From: Pyramidobacter piscolens
GTDB lineage: Bacteria > Synergistota > Synergistia > Synergistales > Dethiosulfovibrionaceae
Direction: 5' to 3'
Assembly: GCA_004558205.1 (NCBI GenBank)
Contig: SFDM01000057.1
Location: 1 to 10,871 of the forward strand
Length of the DNA stretch: 10,871 bases
Shown here: piece after piece, positions 1-7,088 of the stretch
Layout: each line of letters opens with the position of its first letter
Position numbering within the stretch: position 1 is the first letter of the stretch
Translations under genes and position numbers: made by a program
The notes under the pieces: generated by a model
The model's database searches: none
Seen by the model: only the letters and a program-made list of their open reading frames with translations
Told to the model about the DNA's origin: nothing

Positions 1-384
1 AATACGGCAGTAGAGGGCACCCTTGTCGTCGGAAACGCCTCGGGCGTAGATCTTTCCGTCCCTGATTTCGGGCTCGAAGGGCGCGCCGTTGGTCCAGTTC
101 TGAGCCTTGCCCGGCTCCACCACGTCGTAGTGGTTATAGAACAGCAGCGATTCTTCCGAGTCGCCTGCAAGTTCCGCCGAGATCAGGGCGTTCCCGCCTT
201 CCACGGGATGAAGCCGCGGCGACAGCCCGGAACGGCGCATGTCCTCGGTGATGCGGGCGCGGGCCTCTTCCAGGCCTTCCAGGTTGCCGGCAACGCTCGA
301 GCAGCGGCAGACGGCCTTCAGGTCCTCCAGCATCTCGTCGAAATGCTCGTCCACGTAGGCGAAGGCTTTTTCCATAGGAGTCAT
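1..384 (-). CDS. M20-family metallopeptidase, N-terminal part (runs off left edge)
   Basis: Only the first 128 codons are present; the C-terminal part lies beyond base 1. The translation begins MTPMEKAFAYVDEHF and carries the two N-terminal metal-site motifs of M20/M28-type zinc peptidases: NHYDV (His85 as ligand, Asp87 orienting it) and GVSDDKG (Asp119, which bridges the two metals in this family). Just before the second motif is APFEPEIRDGKIY, also typical of M20 dipeptidase/carboxypeptidase enzymes. The family hydrolyses dipeptides or removes N-acyl groups or C-terminal residues in the cytoplasm using two zinc ions. The start at 384 is preferred because GGGAGG (392-397 on the complement) lies 7 nt upstream; an in-frame ATG at 375 lacks such a site. 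It follows the C45 hydrolase gene by 19 nt and is probably the last or next-to-last gene of the transporter operon. Its catalytic and dimerisation domains cannot be checked here, so dipeptidase versus deacylase is open. Confidence 0.9.
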   Translation of the reverse strand, partial: MTPMEKAFAYVDEHFDEMLEDLKAVCRCSSVAGNLEGLEEARARITEDMRRSGLSPRLHPVEGGNALISAELAGDSEESLLFYNHYDVVEPGKAQNWTNGAPFEPEIRDGKIYARGVSDDKGALYCRI

Positions 385-403
385 CAAAGGGCCTCCCGCC
401 GCT

Positions 404-1453
404 CTAGAGCGGAACGGCGACAAACTCGCCTTCGCAGCTGGGGCCGGCGCAGATAAGGGCCACGCCCTCGGTCAGGTTGTAGATGATGCCGGCCACGGTA
501 ATGCCGCGGCGACTCATGGGCAGGCTGGTATCGGCGGGATGGCGGCAGATCGCCTTGGGATAGTTCTCGTGGTCGCTGAGGCAGCGGATGATCCAGGGCA
601 CGTCGATGGAGCCGCGCTTTTCGCGCAGAAGCTGGTCCAGGCGGTCGCCGCGGGGCGTCTTCTCGAGGGCGTTATGGGCGTCGGTGACCACGAAATGGTT
701 GGCGTGGGCCACGATGCCGTCCCGGGGTTCGATCAGGTCCACGCCCAGCGGGCAGGTTTCAAGATCCACGGCTTTGCCCTCAGCGGAGGCAAGCATGAAA
801 TTGTTGGATACGTTGCGCTTTGTCTCCAGAAGCAGTTTTTTCGCCTGGTCAAAACTGCGGCTGGTGAGCAGCTTGCGGCGCAGGAAGGTCACGGGCAGGG
901 CCGTGCCGCGGTTGTCGTGCACCGACTGGAGGTTGTTGGCGCACAGCCCCACGCCGTGGCTGTTGAAGCCGTTGCGGATCACCTGCCCCGCTTCGGCGAG
1001 TCCCACGATGCGGGTGCCGTCGGGCTCTTCGATGTGCAGGATCACCACGTTGTCCAAAATGCCGGCGCGGTAGTCCCAGTTCTGCCCCACGTAGGTCACG
1101 CCATCCTTCGAAGCTTCGGGAAGCACGGCGAAGGAGGTGCACTCGTGGGGGCGGGGGAACTTGGTGATCTCGTAGCGGGTGTTGAGCACCATCACCTCGG
1201 CGAAGTCCACGCCGGCGCCTTCAGCGATGCCGCGGACTTCGTCGGTAAGCTCGGGATAAAGCCCCTTGACGATGGGCGTGAAGCTCAGGGCATATTCGCA
1301 GATTTCCTGCCAGCTCATGGTGCTGGTCTGGGCGAACAGGGTCCTGTAATCGGCCAGGCCGTTTCTGATCTTTTCCGCGGCCTGGAAGCCGTACTGGCGC
1401 CCCATCTCAAAGGCCGAGCCGGGCGTCACATTCACAATCTGAAAACGTCTCAT
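404..1453 (-). CDS. C45-family autoproteolytic acyltransferase/hydrolase (acyl-CoA:6-APA acyltransferase-like)
   Basis: This 349-residue protein looks like an Ntn-hydrolase of peptidase family C45, whose best-known member is fungal acyl-CoA:6-aminopenicillanate acyltransferase (about 357 residues). Visible hallmarks are ECTSFAV with Cys105 as the expected nucleophile (family members self-cleave before this Cys, giving alpha and beta chains), GQNWDY at 124-129, CANNL at 171-175, NHF at 252-254 and CAGPSCEGEF near the end. There is no signal peptide, so it should be cytoplasmic. Family enzymes transfer or hydrolyse acyl groups on amide-linked substrates; bacterial members are mostly uncharacterised. 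Start: AGAGG 6 nt upstream of the ATG at 1453. It lies 18 nt downstream of the second ATPase gene and 19 nt upstream of the M20 peptidase gene, so it is co-transcribed with a peptide ABC transporter. I infer that it acts on the imported compound, perhaps an N-acyl amino acid or modified peptide. The exact substrate is unknown. Confidence 0.88.
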   Translation of the reverse strand: MRRFQIVNVTPGSAFEMGRQYGFQAAEKIRNGLADYRTLFAQTSTMSWQEICEYALSFTPIVKGLYPELTDEVRGIAEGAGVDFAEVMVLNTRYEITKFPRPHECTSFAVLPEASKDGVTYVGQNWDYRAGILDNVVILHIEEPDGTRIVGLAEAGQVIRNGFNSHGVGLCANNLQSVHDNRGTALPVTFLRRKLLTSRSFDQAKKLLLETKRNVSNNFMLASAEGKAVDLETCPLGVDLIEPRDGIVAHANHFVVTDAHNALEKTPRGDRLDQLLREKRGSIDVPWIIRCLSDHENYPKAICRHPADTSLPMSRRGITVAGIIYNLTEGVALICAGPSCEGEFVAVPL

Positions 1454-1471
1454 TTTTTTCCTCTTTTCGTC

Positions 1472-2419
1472 CTAGCGTTTAAAGCAGGCTACAAAATGGC
1501 CGGGTTCCAGCTCCCGCAGGGCCAGCCCCGCCTGATGACACTCGGGGGTCGCCTCGGGGCAGCGGGCGGCGAAACGGCAGCCCGGCTTGGGGTCAATCGG
1601 GCTGGTGACCTCGCCTTCCATGACGTGCAGCGCCTTGCGGAGCTTGAGGCTTGGGATGGGGATAGCGTTCAGCAGGCCGCGGGTGTAGGGGTGGATGGGG
1701 TTTTCAAAGAGCATGTCCGTCGGCGCGGTCTCCACACACTGGCCCAGGTACATGACGGCGATGTTGTCGCTGATGTGCTTGACCACGCTCAGGTCGTGGG
1801 TGATGAACATGTAGGTGAAGCCCTGGCTGTCCTGCAGGTCCATCAGCAGGTTCAGTATCTGGGCCTGGATGGACACGTCCAGAGCCGACACAGGCTCGTC
1901 GCAGACGATGAACTTGGGGTTCAGAGCCAGGGCGCGGGCGATGCCGATCCTCTGGCGGCGTCCGCCGTCCAGCTCGTGAGGATAGGTGTTGACGAAGCGC
2001 TCCGCCAGGCCGACGGTGCCCATCAGCTCGAAGACGCGCTCCAGCAGCTCGTCCTGATGGCGGTACACGCGGCAGACCTTCATGGGTTCAGCGATGATCT
2101 CGCTGACGGTCATGCGAGGATTCAGCGACGCGAAGGGATCCTGGAAGACGATCTGCATCTGCTTGCGCATCTCGTTCATCTGGTGGGGAGAGTACTTCAG
2201 GATATCCTGTCCCTCGAAGAGAACTTCGCCCGCGCTGGGTTCCAGCAGGCGCAGGATCAGGCGTCCGAGCGTGGACTTGCCGCAGCCCGATTCGCCCACC
2301 ACGCCCAGGGTTTTTCCCGCGTCGATGGAGATGTTCACGTCGTCCACGGCGTGCAGCAGGCCGTGAGGCGTGTTGAAATATTTTTTCAGACCCTTGGTCT
2401 GAATCAAAGGGGTATTCAT
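1472..2419 (-). CDS. Peptide ABC transporter ATP-binding protein, OppF/DppF-like
   Basis: This 315-residue ATPase is one half of the nucleotide-binding pair of a peptide importer. From the chosen start: Walker A GESGCGKST (42-50), Q-loop Gln93 in VFQDPFASLNP, signature LDGGR (150-154), Walker B FIVCDE (170-175), H-loop His208 in ITHD, and the C-terminal oligopeptide-transporter extension with HPYTRGLL (243-250). Four C-terminal cysteines (281, 287, 294, 312) follow the C-x5-C-x6-C-x(n)-C pattern linked to an iron-sulfur cluster in at least one DppD structure; binding here is inference. The signature is unusual, with Asp for Ser and Arg for Gln relative to LSGGQ. I recall this form in other OppF-type proteins, so it need not mean inactivity. 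The start at 2419 is chosen over in-frame ATGs at 2440 and 2467 because GGGAG/AGAGG lies 8 nt before it and the protein then begins like other family members. It is followed by the C45 gene after 18 nt. Confidence 0.93.
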   Translation of the reverse strand: MNTPLIQTKGLKKYFNTPHGLLHAVDDVNISIDAGKTLGVVGESGCGKSTLGRLILRLLEPSAGEVLFEGQDILKYSPHQMNEMRKQMQIVFQDPFASLNPRMTVSEIIAEPMKVCRVYRHQDELLERVFELMGTVGLAERFVNTYPHELDGGRRQRIGIARALALNPKFIVCDEPVSALDVSIQAQILNLLMDLQDSQGFTYMFITHDLSVVKHISDNIAVMYLGQCVETAPTDMLFENPIHPYTRGLLNAIPIPSLKLRKALHVMEGEVTSPIDPKPGCRFAARCPEATPECHQAGLALRELEPGHFVACFKR

Positions 2420-2427
2420 GGATTTTT

Positions 2428-2435
2428 CCTCTCCC
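2428..2435 (-). promoter_or_regulatory. Shine-Dalgarno deciding the OppF-like start
   Basis: On the minus strand GGGAGAGG ends 8 nt before the ATG at 2419. The alternative ATG at 2440, which overlaps the preceding TGA stop as ATGA, and the one at 2467, inside the preceding gene, have no comparable site. Translational coupling through the 2440 start remains possible but would add only seven residues. Confidence 0.7.
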
Positions 2436-2436
2436 T

Positions 2437-3420
2437 TCATGCCTGGCAGCCCTTGGCGAGGTGGCACTTGATACAGTGCATTCCCTCGTTCACAGGCTTC
2501 ATGGCGGGGCGTTCTTTTTCGCAGATGTCCATGCGGTGGGAGCAGCGCTCGGCAAAGGGACAGCCAGGAAGCACCGCCGAAGGGTCGGGCATCAGGCCGT
2601 CGATGGGGTTGAGCCGCGCCGTCTTCTTCGACATGTCGGGAATGGCGCCGAAGAGGCCCACCGTGTAGGGATGATGCCAGGAGCTTTCAAAGATGTCCTC
2701 CACGGTGCCCATCTCCACGATCTCGCCGGCGTACATGATCGCCACCTGGTCGCAGATCTGGGCCACGATGCCCAGGTCGTGGGTGATCAGGATCATGGAA
2801 GTGCTCAGCTTTTCCTTCAGCTCGTTCATCATTTTGAGCACCTGGGCCTGGATCGTCACGTCCAGCGCCGTGGTGGGCTCGTCGGCCAGGAGCAGCCGCG
2901 GGTTGCAGGCCAGAGCGATGGCGATGATGATGCGCTGCTTCATGCCGCCAGAGAACTGATGGGGATACTCAGACTTGCGGACGGCGGGAATGCCCACCAT
3001 CTCCATCATGGCGTCGACTTTTTTCTCGATCTCGGCAGCGCTGTCGTGTTCGTTGTGAAGCGCCAGCACTTCGGCGATCTGGTCGCCCACAGTGTGGATC
3101 GGGTTCAGGCTGGTCATGGGGTCCTGGAAGATCATGGAGATGTCCTTGCCGCGCAGGAGGCGCATGTCCGCCTCGGAAAGCTTCATCAGGTCAATGCCGC
3201 CCAGTTTGATGCCGCCTTTGGTGACGAAGCCCACGCGGTCGGGCAGCAGGCGCAGGATACTCAGCGCCAGCGTGGTCTTTCCCGCGCCCGTCTCCCCCAC
3301 CAGTCCCAGAGTCTTGCCCTTCTCGACGGTCAGGTTCACGCCGTTCAGGGCGTAAATGTTGTCGTCGTCGGTGCGGTACATCACGTGCAGGTCCGTCACT
3401 TCAAGAAGTTTTTCAGTCAT
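2437..3420 (-). CDS. Peptide ABC transporter ATP-binding protein, OppD/DppD-like
   Basis: This 327-residue protein is the partner ATPase of the OppF-like protein encoded next to it. Visible are Walker A GETGAGKTT (42-50), Q-loop Gln99 in IFQDPMTSLNP, canonical signature FSGGM (156-160), Walker B LLLADE (176-181), the D-loop ALD, H-loop His214 in ITHD, and the oligopeptide-transporter C-terminal extension beginning at HHPYTVGLFGAIP (249-261). Cysteines 287, 293, 300 and 316 repeat the C-x5-C-x6-C spacing of the OppF-like partner, with extra cysteines at 319 and 325. The family couples ATP hydrolysis at the inner membrane to import of di- or oligopeptides. Start: AGGAGG (3429-3434) lies 8 nt upstream, and the TAG stop of the preceding permease gene overlaps the end of this ribosome site, which suggests translational coupling. 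It overlaps none of the OppF-like gene when that gene starts at 2419. The substrate cannot be told from an ATPase. Confidence 0.95.
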   Translation of the reverse strand: MTEKLLEVTDLHVMYRTDDDNIYALNGVNLTVEKGKTLGLVGETGAGKTTLALSILRLLPDRVGFVTKGGIKLGGIDLMKLSEADMRLLRGKDISMIFQDPMTSLNPIHTVGDQIAEVLALHNEHDSAAEIEKKVDAMMEMVGIPAVRKSEYPHQFSGGMKQRIIIAIALACNPRLLLADEPTTALDVTIQAQVLKMMNELKEKLSTSMILITHDLGIVAQICDQVAIMYAGEIVEMGTVEDIFESSWHHPYTVGLFGAIPDMSKKTARLNPIDGLMPDPSAVLPGCPFAERCSHRMDICEKERPAMKPVNEGMHCIKCHLAKGCQA

Positions 3421-3432
3421 GGGTTGTTCCTC

Positions 3433-4347
3433 CTAGTTCTTCAGGCGGGGGTCAAGAGCGTCCCGCAGGCCGTCGCCCAGAAGGGTCAGCGACATGACCG
3501 TCATGACGATCGCCACGCCCGGCGCCACCGCCAGATAGGGATGGTAGCGCAGCTGGCTCTTGGCTTCGGACAGCATAGCTCCCCATTCAGGCGTGGGTTC
3601 CGACACGCCGAGGCCGATGAAGCTCAGCGACGCGATGGTGATGACCGAACGCGCCACGGTCTGGGTGGCCTGCACCAGGATCGGACCCATGGCGTTGGGC
3701 AGGATGTGGCGGAAGATGATGCGGGCATCGGTGGTGCCGCAGGAACGGGCCGCCTCGATGTAGTCCTGGCCGATGATGCCCAGCACCGATGATCTCACGA
3801 TTCGGGACATGCGCGGCGTCTGGGAAATGCCCATGGCCAGGATCAGGTTGAAGAGGCTGCTTCCCAGCGCGGCCACCAGCGTGATGGCCATCAGGATGTT
3901 CGGAATGGCCAGGAACATGTCCATCAGGCGCATCAGGATGTTGTCCACCTTGCCGCCGTAGTAGGCCGCCGACGCGCCGATGATGGAGCCCAGCGACAGG
4001 GACACGCAGATCGTGGCCAGGCCGACGAACAGCGAGATGCGCCCGCCGTAGATCACGCGGGCCAGCACGTCGCGGCCGTACTGGTCGGTACCCAGAAGGT
4101 GTGCCGACGAGGGGTTCTTGAAGCGCGTGGACAGGTGCTGCGCCACGGCGTCCTCTTCATAGTTGAAAACGCAGTCCGCCGCGACCACGGTGGTCAGCAT
4201 GCAGAGAAAGAGCACGAGGCCGAAAATCGCCAGGCGGTTCTTTTTCAGGCGGTTCCAGATGGTCTTGAGCTGGCTTTTCTTCTTGTACTTGTGCAGTTTT
4301 TTCGCGGCGGAGACGCCGCCTGCCTGTGCCGGTGCGGAAGAGGTCAT
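3433..4347 (-). CDS. Peptide ABC transporter permease, OppC/DppC-like
   Basis: This 304-residue inner-membrane permease belongs to the binding-protein-dependent transport family. A basic cytoplasmic N-terminus (KKLHKYKKK, about 16-24) precedes a first membrane segment at about 38-58. A periplasmic stretch containing HLLGTDQYGRDVLARVIYGG follows, which is the hallmark of OppC/DppC proteins. About five more hydrophobic segments lie at roughly 103-125, 141-160, 163-178, 222-246 and 273-292. The EAA cytoplasmic loop that docks on the ATPase is DYIEAARSCGTTDARIIFRH (195-214). The C-terminus ends in DGLRDALDPRLKN, also typical. The ATG overlaps the TGA stop of the upstream permease gene as ATGA, indicating coupled translation of the two halves of the channel; GGAAG about 10 nt upstream also serves. 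It pairs with the OppB-like permease to form the translocation pore. Confidence 0.95.
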   Translation of the reverse strand: MTSSAPAQAGGVSAAKKLHKYKKKSQLKTIWNRLKKNRLAIFGLVLFLCMLTTVVAADCVFNYEEDAVAQHLSTRFKNPSSAHLLGTDQYGRDVLARVIYGGRISLFVGLATICVSLSLGSIIGASAAYYGGKVDNILMRLMDMFLAIPNILMAITLVAALGSSLFNLILAMGISQTPRMSRIVRSSVLGIIGQDYIEAARSCGTTDARIIFRHILPNAMGPILVQATQTVARSVITIASLSFIGLGVSEPTPEWGAMLSEAKSQLRYHPYLAVAPGVAIVMTVMSLTLLGDGLRDALDPRLKN

Positions 4348-5297
4348 GCTTTAGCACTTCCTTTCTTGACTGAAGCGTATTTGGCTTTCAGGCGGGGATC
4401 GATGTAGACGTAGAGGATATCCACCAGGAGGTTGATCAGCGACGCGATGATGGCCGCGAACAGGATGGAGGCGATCACCATGGGCGTGTCCTTGGTGCGG
4501 ACGGAGTTGATCATCAGCTGGCCCAGGCCGGGGATGGCGAAGACCTGCTCTACCACGATGGTCCCCCCCAGCGAGATGCCGAAGTTCACGCCGATGATGG
4601 TCACCACCGGCAGCAGCGCGTTGCGGAGCGCGTGGCCGAAGATCACGCGGTTTTCCTTGGCGCCCTTGGCGCGGGCCGTGCGGATGTAATCCTGGCGGAT
4701 CACTTCCAGCATGGTGGAGCGGGTCATGCGCATCAGCGACGCCAGCGTGTTGGCTGAGGTGGCCACAGCGGGAAGGATATAGTGCTTCCAGCTCGTGACG
4801 CCCAGCGACGGCAGCCAGTGCAGCTTCAGCGAGAAATAGAGGATGAGCATCATGGCAAACCAGAAAGCGGGCATGGAGGTCAGAAGCAGCGCCGTCCCCA
4901 GCGCCACGTTATCCGACAGAGAGTACTGCTTGACCGCGGAAAAGACGCCGATGGGCAGCCCAAAGGTGACGGCGATGATGGTGCTGATGACGGCAAGGTT
5001 CACCGTGTAGGGCATACGCACGGCGATCTCCTGAAAGACGGGAATGCCCGTCCTGTAAGAGGTGCCGAAATCGCCCTGCAGGGCGCTCCATACGTAGCGG
5101 AAATAGCGCACCAGGAAAGGGTCGTTCAGCCCCATCTGGGCGCGCAAAGCGTCGTATTCGGCCTGCGTGGCGCCCTCGCCCAGGATCATGACGGCGGGGT
5201 CGCCGGGCGTGAAGTTCATGACCGTGAAGATAATGAAGGTCACTCCCAGCAGCACGGGGATGATCATCAAGAGTCTCTTGAGGATATACTTAGACAT
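4344..5297 (-). CDS. Peptide ABC transporter permease, OppB/DppB-like
   Basis: This 317-residue permease starts with the characteristic MSKYILKRLLMIIPVLLGVT, a short basic tail leading straight into the first membrane helix (about 9-29). It continues with FTPGDPA (29-35) and MGLNDPFLVRYFRYVW (55-70), both usual in OppB/DppB proteins. Further membrane segments lie at roughly 100-122, 132-156, 172-190, 228-248 and 274-298, and it ends with YIDPRLK. The ATPase-docking loop runs from about 203 to 225 (DYIRTARAKGAKENRVIFGH). The ATG at 5297 has AAGGAGG (5302-5308) only 4 nt upstream, a strong but close ribosome site. It is the first gene after the intercistronic terminator that separates the transporter core from the binding-protein gene, so it probably depends on readthrough for expression. 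Its last codons overlap the OppC-like start by 4 nt. Confidence 0.95.
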   Translation of the reverse strand: MSKYILKRLLMIIPVLLGVTFIIFTVMNFTPGDPAVMILGEGATQAEYDALRAQMGLNDPFLVRYFRYVWSALQGDFGTSYRTGIPVFQEIAVRMPYTVNLAVISTIIAVTFGLPIGVFSAVKQYSLSDNVALGTALLLTSMPAFWFAMMLILYFSLKLHWLPSLGVTSWKHYILPAVATSANTLASLMRMTRSTMLEVIRQDYIRTARAKGAKENRVIFGHALRNALLPVVTIIGVNFGISLGGTIVVEQVFAIPGLGQLMINSVRTKDTPMVIASILFAAIIASLINLLVDILYVYIDPRLKAKYASVKKGSAKA

Positions 5298-5329
5298 AGT
5301 TCCTCCTTAAACGGGAATTGGACGTTATG

Positions 5330-5365
5330 AAAAAGGGTGCTGCCGATTCGGAAATCGCAGCACCC
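5330..5365 (-). terminator. Intercistronic hairpin terminator between binding protein and permease genes
   Basis: On the minus strand an 8-bp outer stem (GGGTGCTG pairing with CAGCACCC; 5335-5342 with 5358-5365) continues, after a single bulged base at 5343, into a 5-bp inner stem (5344-5348 with 5353-5357) with a 4-nt loop. Five U residues follow (5330-5334 on the complement). It lies 40 nt after the binding-protein stop and 32 nt before the next start. No T-run follows on the plus strand, so it acts only in the operon direction. Such elements usually let the binding protein be made in excess over the membrane complex. Confidence 0.85.
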
Positions 5366-5405
5366 GACTTGAGAACGGAAATCCAGTCAGCGGACTTTCC
5401 CGTCC

Positions 5406-6947
5406 TTACTCCACAAAGTACATCTCGTGGGCGCCGAAGCGGAACACGGGATGAGGATAGACGCCTTTCAGCTTTGAGGAGAAGAACATCTGCTGGCGAT
5501 CGGTGTAGATCGGGATCAGCGGCACATCTTCTTTGAGGATCGTGTAAACCTGGGTGTAAAGGGCGAGACGCTCCTTGGGATCCACGGTGACGCGGGCCTT
5601 ATCGATCAGCGCGTCCACCTCGGGATTGCTGTAGCCGGCGTAGTTGTTGCCGCCGCCGATCATGGAGCTGTGGACGCGGCGGGTCAGCACGTAGTCGGCG
5701 TCGCGGACCGAGGCGTTGATCATGCGGAGGCTGGCGGCGAACTGGCGCTTGCCGGCCACCTGGTCAAGGTAGGTAGCGCGCTCCATCTTGTCGAAGGTCA
5801 CGCGGATGCCGATCTTGCGCAGCTGGTCCTGCATGACCTCGGCAGGCTTCATGTACGTGGCCGAACCCTGCATGCTGAAGACCACGTCGAAGCCCTTGGG
5901 ATATCCCGCCTCGGCCATCAGAGCCTTCGCCTTGGCAAGATCCTGGGGATACCACTGGAATTCGCGGTCGTAGCCGAAGATCGTGGTGGGGCACAGGCAG
6001 TTCGCCACTTCGGCGTTGCCCTCGGCGCCGCCGATCACGATGTCGTCGCGGTTCAAGGCATAGGCCACGGCCTGGCGCAGGCGCTTGTCCTTGAAGATGC
6101 CGTCGGTGACGTTGAAGGTGATATGATGGAGCCCCACGCCGGGACAGATGACGCTCGACAGGTTCTCCAGGCTGTTCAGGTACTCGTAGTCGGTGGTCGC
6201 CGCGATATAATAGAAGTCGAGGGTGCCGTCCTCAAGGCCGATGGCGCCGCTGGCGGCGTCGGGGATCAGCTTGAAGGTCAGGGTCTTGATGGGGGCGGGG
6301 CCGCGGTAGTAGTCGTCGAAGCGCTCCAGCACCAGGGCGTTGCCGCTCTGCCAGGAGGCCATCTTATAGGGGCCGGTGCCGCAGGGATTGCGGGCAAAGT
6401 TGATTCCCTTGGCTTCGGCTTCTTCAACGGCTCTCTTGCTGACGATGCCGAAAGTGAGGTTGGTCATAGTGTCCAGGATGGGGCTGTAGGGGTGCTTCAT
6501 GACACACTTGACCGTTTTGTCGTCGATCTTTTCAAAGGCCGTGATGGGGCCGCGGATGCCGCTGGAATAGCTGGATTTGAGAGAGCGGTTCAGAGAAAAG
6601 GCCACGTCGTCAGCGGTCATGGTGTCGCCATTGTGGAACTTGACGCCCTCGCGCAGATGGAAAGTGATCTCCCTGCCGTCGGCGCTGAACTCCCAGCTCT
6701 CGGCCAGACCAGGGATCAGCTTGGTGTAGTCGCTGGGTTCCTCGCGGACCAACGTATCGTAGATCTGGAACATCATCATGTGGGTCACCGTGTCTTTGCT
6801 GGTGGCGGGATCCAGAGACGAAGCCTCGGCGTTGACGCCCCAGAGCAGCGAATCCTTGGCGCTCACGGGCGCGGCCGCGCAGGCCGGCAGGGCCAGGCAC
6901 AGCAAAACCATAAAAGACAAAAGCTTAAGAACCGTTGCGCGTTTCAT
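5406..6947 (-). CDS. Peptide ABC transporter substrate-binding protein (family 5)
   Basis: This 513-residue exported protein belongs to the family 5 extracellular solute-binding proteins (DppA/OppA/NikA type). The N-terminus is a clear signal peptide (MKRATVLKLLSFMVLLCLALPACAAAPVSA); cleavage after VSA at residue 30 by signal peptidase I fits best. LPAC at 20-23 could be a weak lipobox, but Pro at -2 is atypical, so periplasmic versus lipid-anchored is open. Family landmarks are SLDPATS (44-50), WEFSADGREITFHLREGVKF (85-104), NPCGTGPYKM (187-196), ERFDDYYRG (208-216) and LRQAVAYALNRDDI (290-303). It captures the substrate and delivers it to the OppB/OppC-like permeases encoded downstream. Start: AAGGAGG (6956-6962) 8 nt before the ATG. 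It is the first gene of the operon, driven by the promoter at 7045-7074 and followed by a partial terminator. The binding pocket does not allow a substrate call. Confidence 0.95.
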   Translation of the reverse strand: MKRATVLKLLSFMVLLCLALPACAAAPVSAKDSLLWGVNAEASSLDPATSKDTVTHMMMFQIYDTLVREEPSDYTKLIPGLAESWEFSADGREITFHLREGVKFHNGDTMTADDVAFSLNRSLKSSYSSGIRGPITAFEKIDDKTVKCVMKHPYSPILDTMTNLTFGIVSKRAVEEAEAKGINFARNPCGTGPYKMASWQSGNALVLERFDDYYRGPAPIKTLTFKLIPDAASGAIGLEDGTLDFYYIAATTDYEYLNSLENLSSVICPGVGLHHITFNVTDGIFKDKRLRQAVAYALNRDDIVIGGAEGNAEVANCLCPTTIFGYDREFQWYPQDLAKAKALMAEAGYPKGFDVVFSMQGSATYMKPAEVMQDQLRKIGIRVTFDKMERATYLDQVAGKRQFAASLRMINASVRDADYVLTRRVHSSMIGGGNNYAGYSNPEVDALIDKARVTVDPKERLALYTQVYTILKEDVPLIPIYTDRQQMFFSSKLKGVYPHPVFRFGAHEMYFVE

Positions 6948-7044
6948 TCATACATCCTCCTTCAAATAACTGACATTCTGAGCAGCCAGGCCGCTCATAT
7001 TCGTAAAACGCCGGATCGACTCCGATGCTTTATCCTTATGCACA

Positions 7045-7074
7045 ACTATAATGATTTTATGGACAGATCGCCAA
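7045..7074 (-). promoter_or_regulatory. Predicted promoter of the transporter operon
   Basis: Reading leftward, the -35 box is TTGGCG (7069-7074, 4 of 6 to consensus) and the -10 box is TATAGT (7045-7050, 5 of 6), with an 18-nt spacer. The expected start is near 7038, giving a leader of about 90 nt. The leader includes a possible 7-bp hairpin just upstream of the ribosome site (TGAGCGG/CTGCTCA, near 6978-6996). The same boxes with the same spacing recur before the second M20 peptidase gene, which supports the call. Confidence 0.65.
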
Positions 7075-7088
7075 TGAACGTTTATTAT
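7060..7088 (+). promoter_or_regulatory. Predicted promoter of the first LysR-type regulator
   Basis: The -35 box is TGGACA (7060-7065, 5 of 6) and the -10 box is TATTAT (7083-7088, 5 of 6), with a 17-nt spacer. The predicted start is near 7095, 30 nt before the GTG. It lies back to back with, and overlaps, the operon promoter, and its -10 and start point sit in the presumed LysR binding site, as expected for autorepression. Confidence 0.6.

Noticed and set aside
399..412. 14-nt perfect palindrome CCGCTCTAGAGCGG at the end of the C45 gene
   Set aside because: It includes the stop codon, has no spacer to form a loop longer than four bases and has no following T-run. It is probably chance, not a terminator.
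2420..2467. N-terminal extension of the OppF-like protein to an ATG at 2467
   Set aside because: It would overlap the preceding gene by 31 nt, adds residues not typical of the family and lacks a Shine-Dalgarno, whereas the ATG at 2419 has one.
539..2668. 709-codon open frame on the plus strand
   Set aside because: It runs antisense to the C45 and ATPase genes, whose motifs are unmistakable. The predicted protein is low-complexity His/Gln/Ala/Gly/Val with no recognisable domain. It arises from codon bias in GC-rich DNA.
2461..3792. 443-codon open frame on the plus strand
   Set aside because: Antisense shadow of the OppD-like and OppC-like genes, with the same His/Gln/Val-rich composition and no ribosome site.
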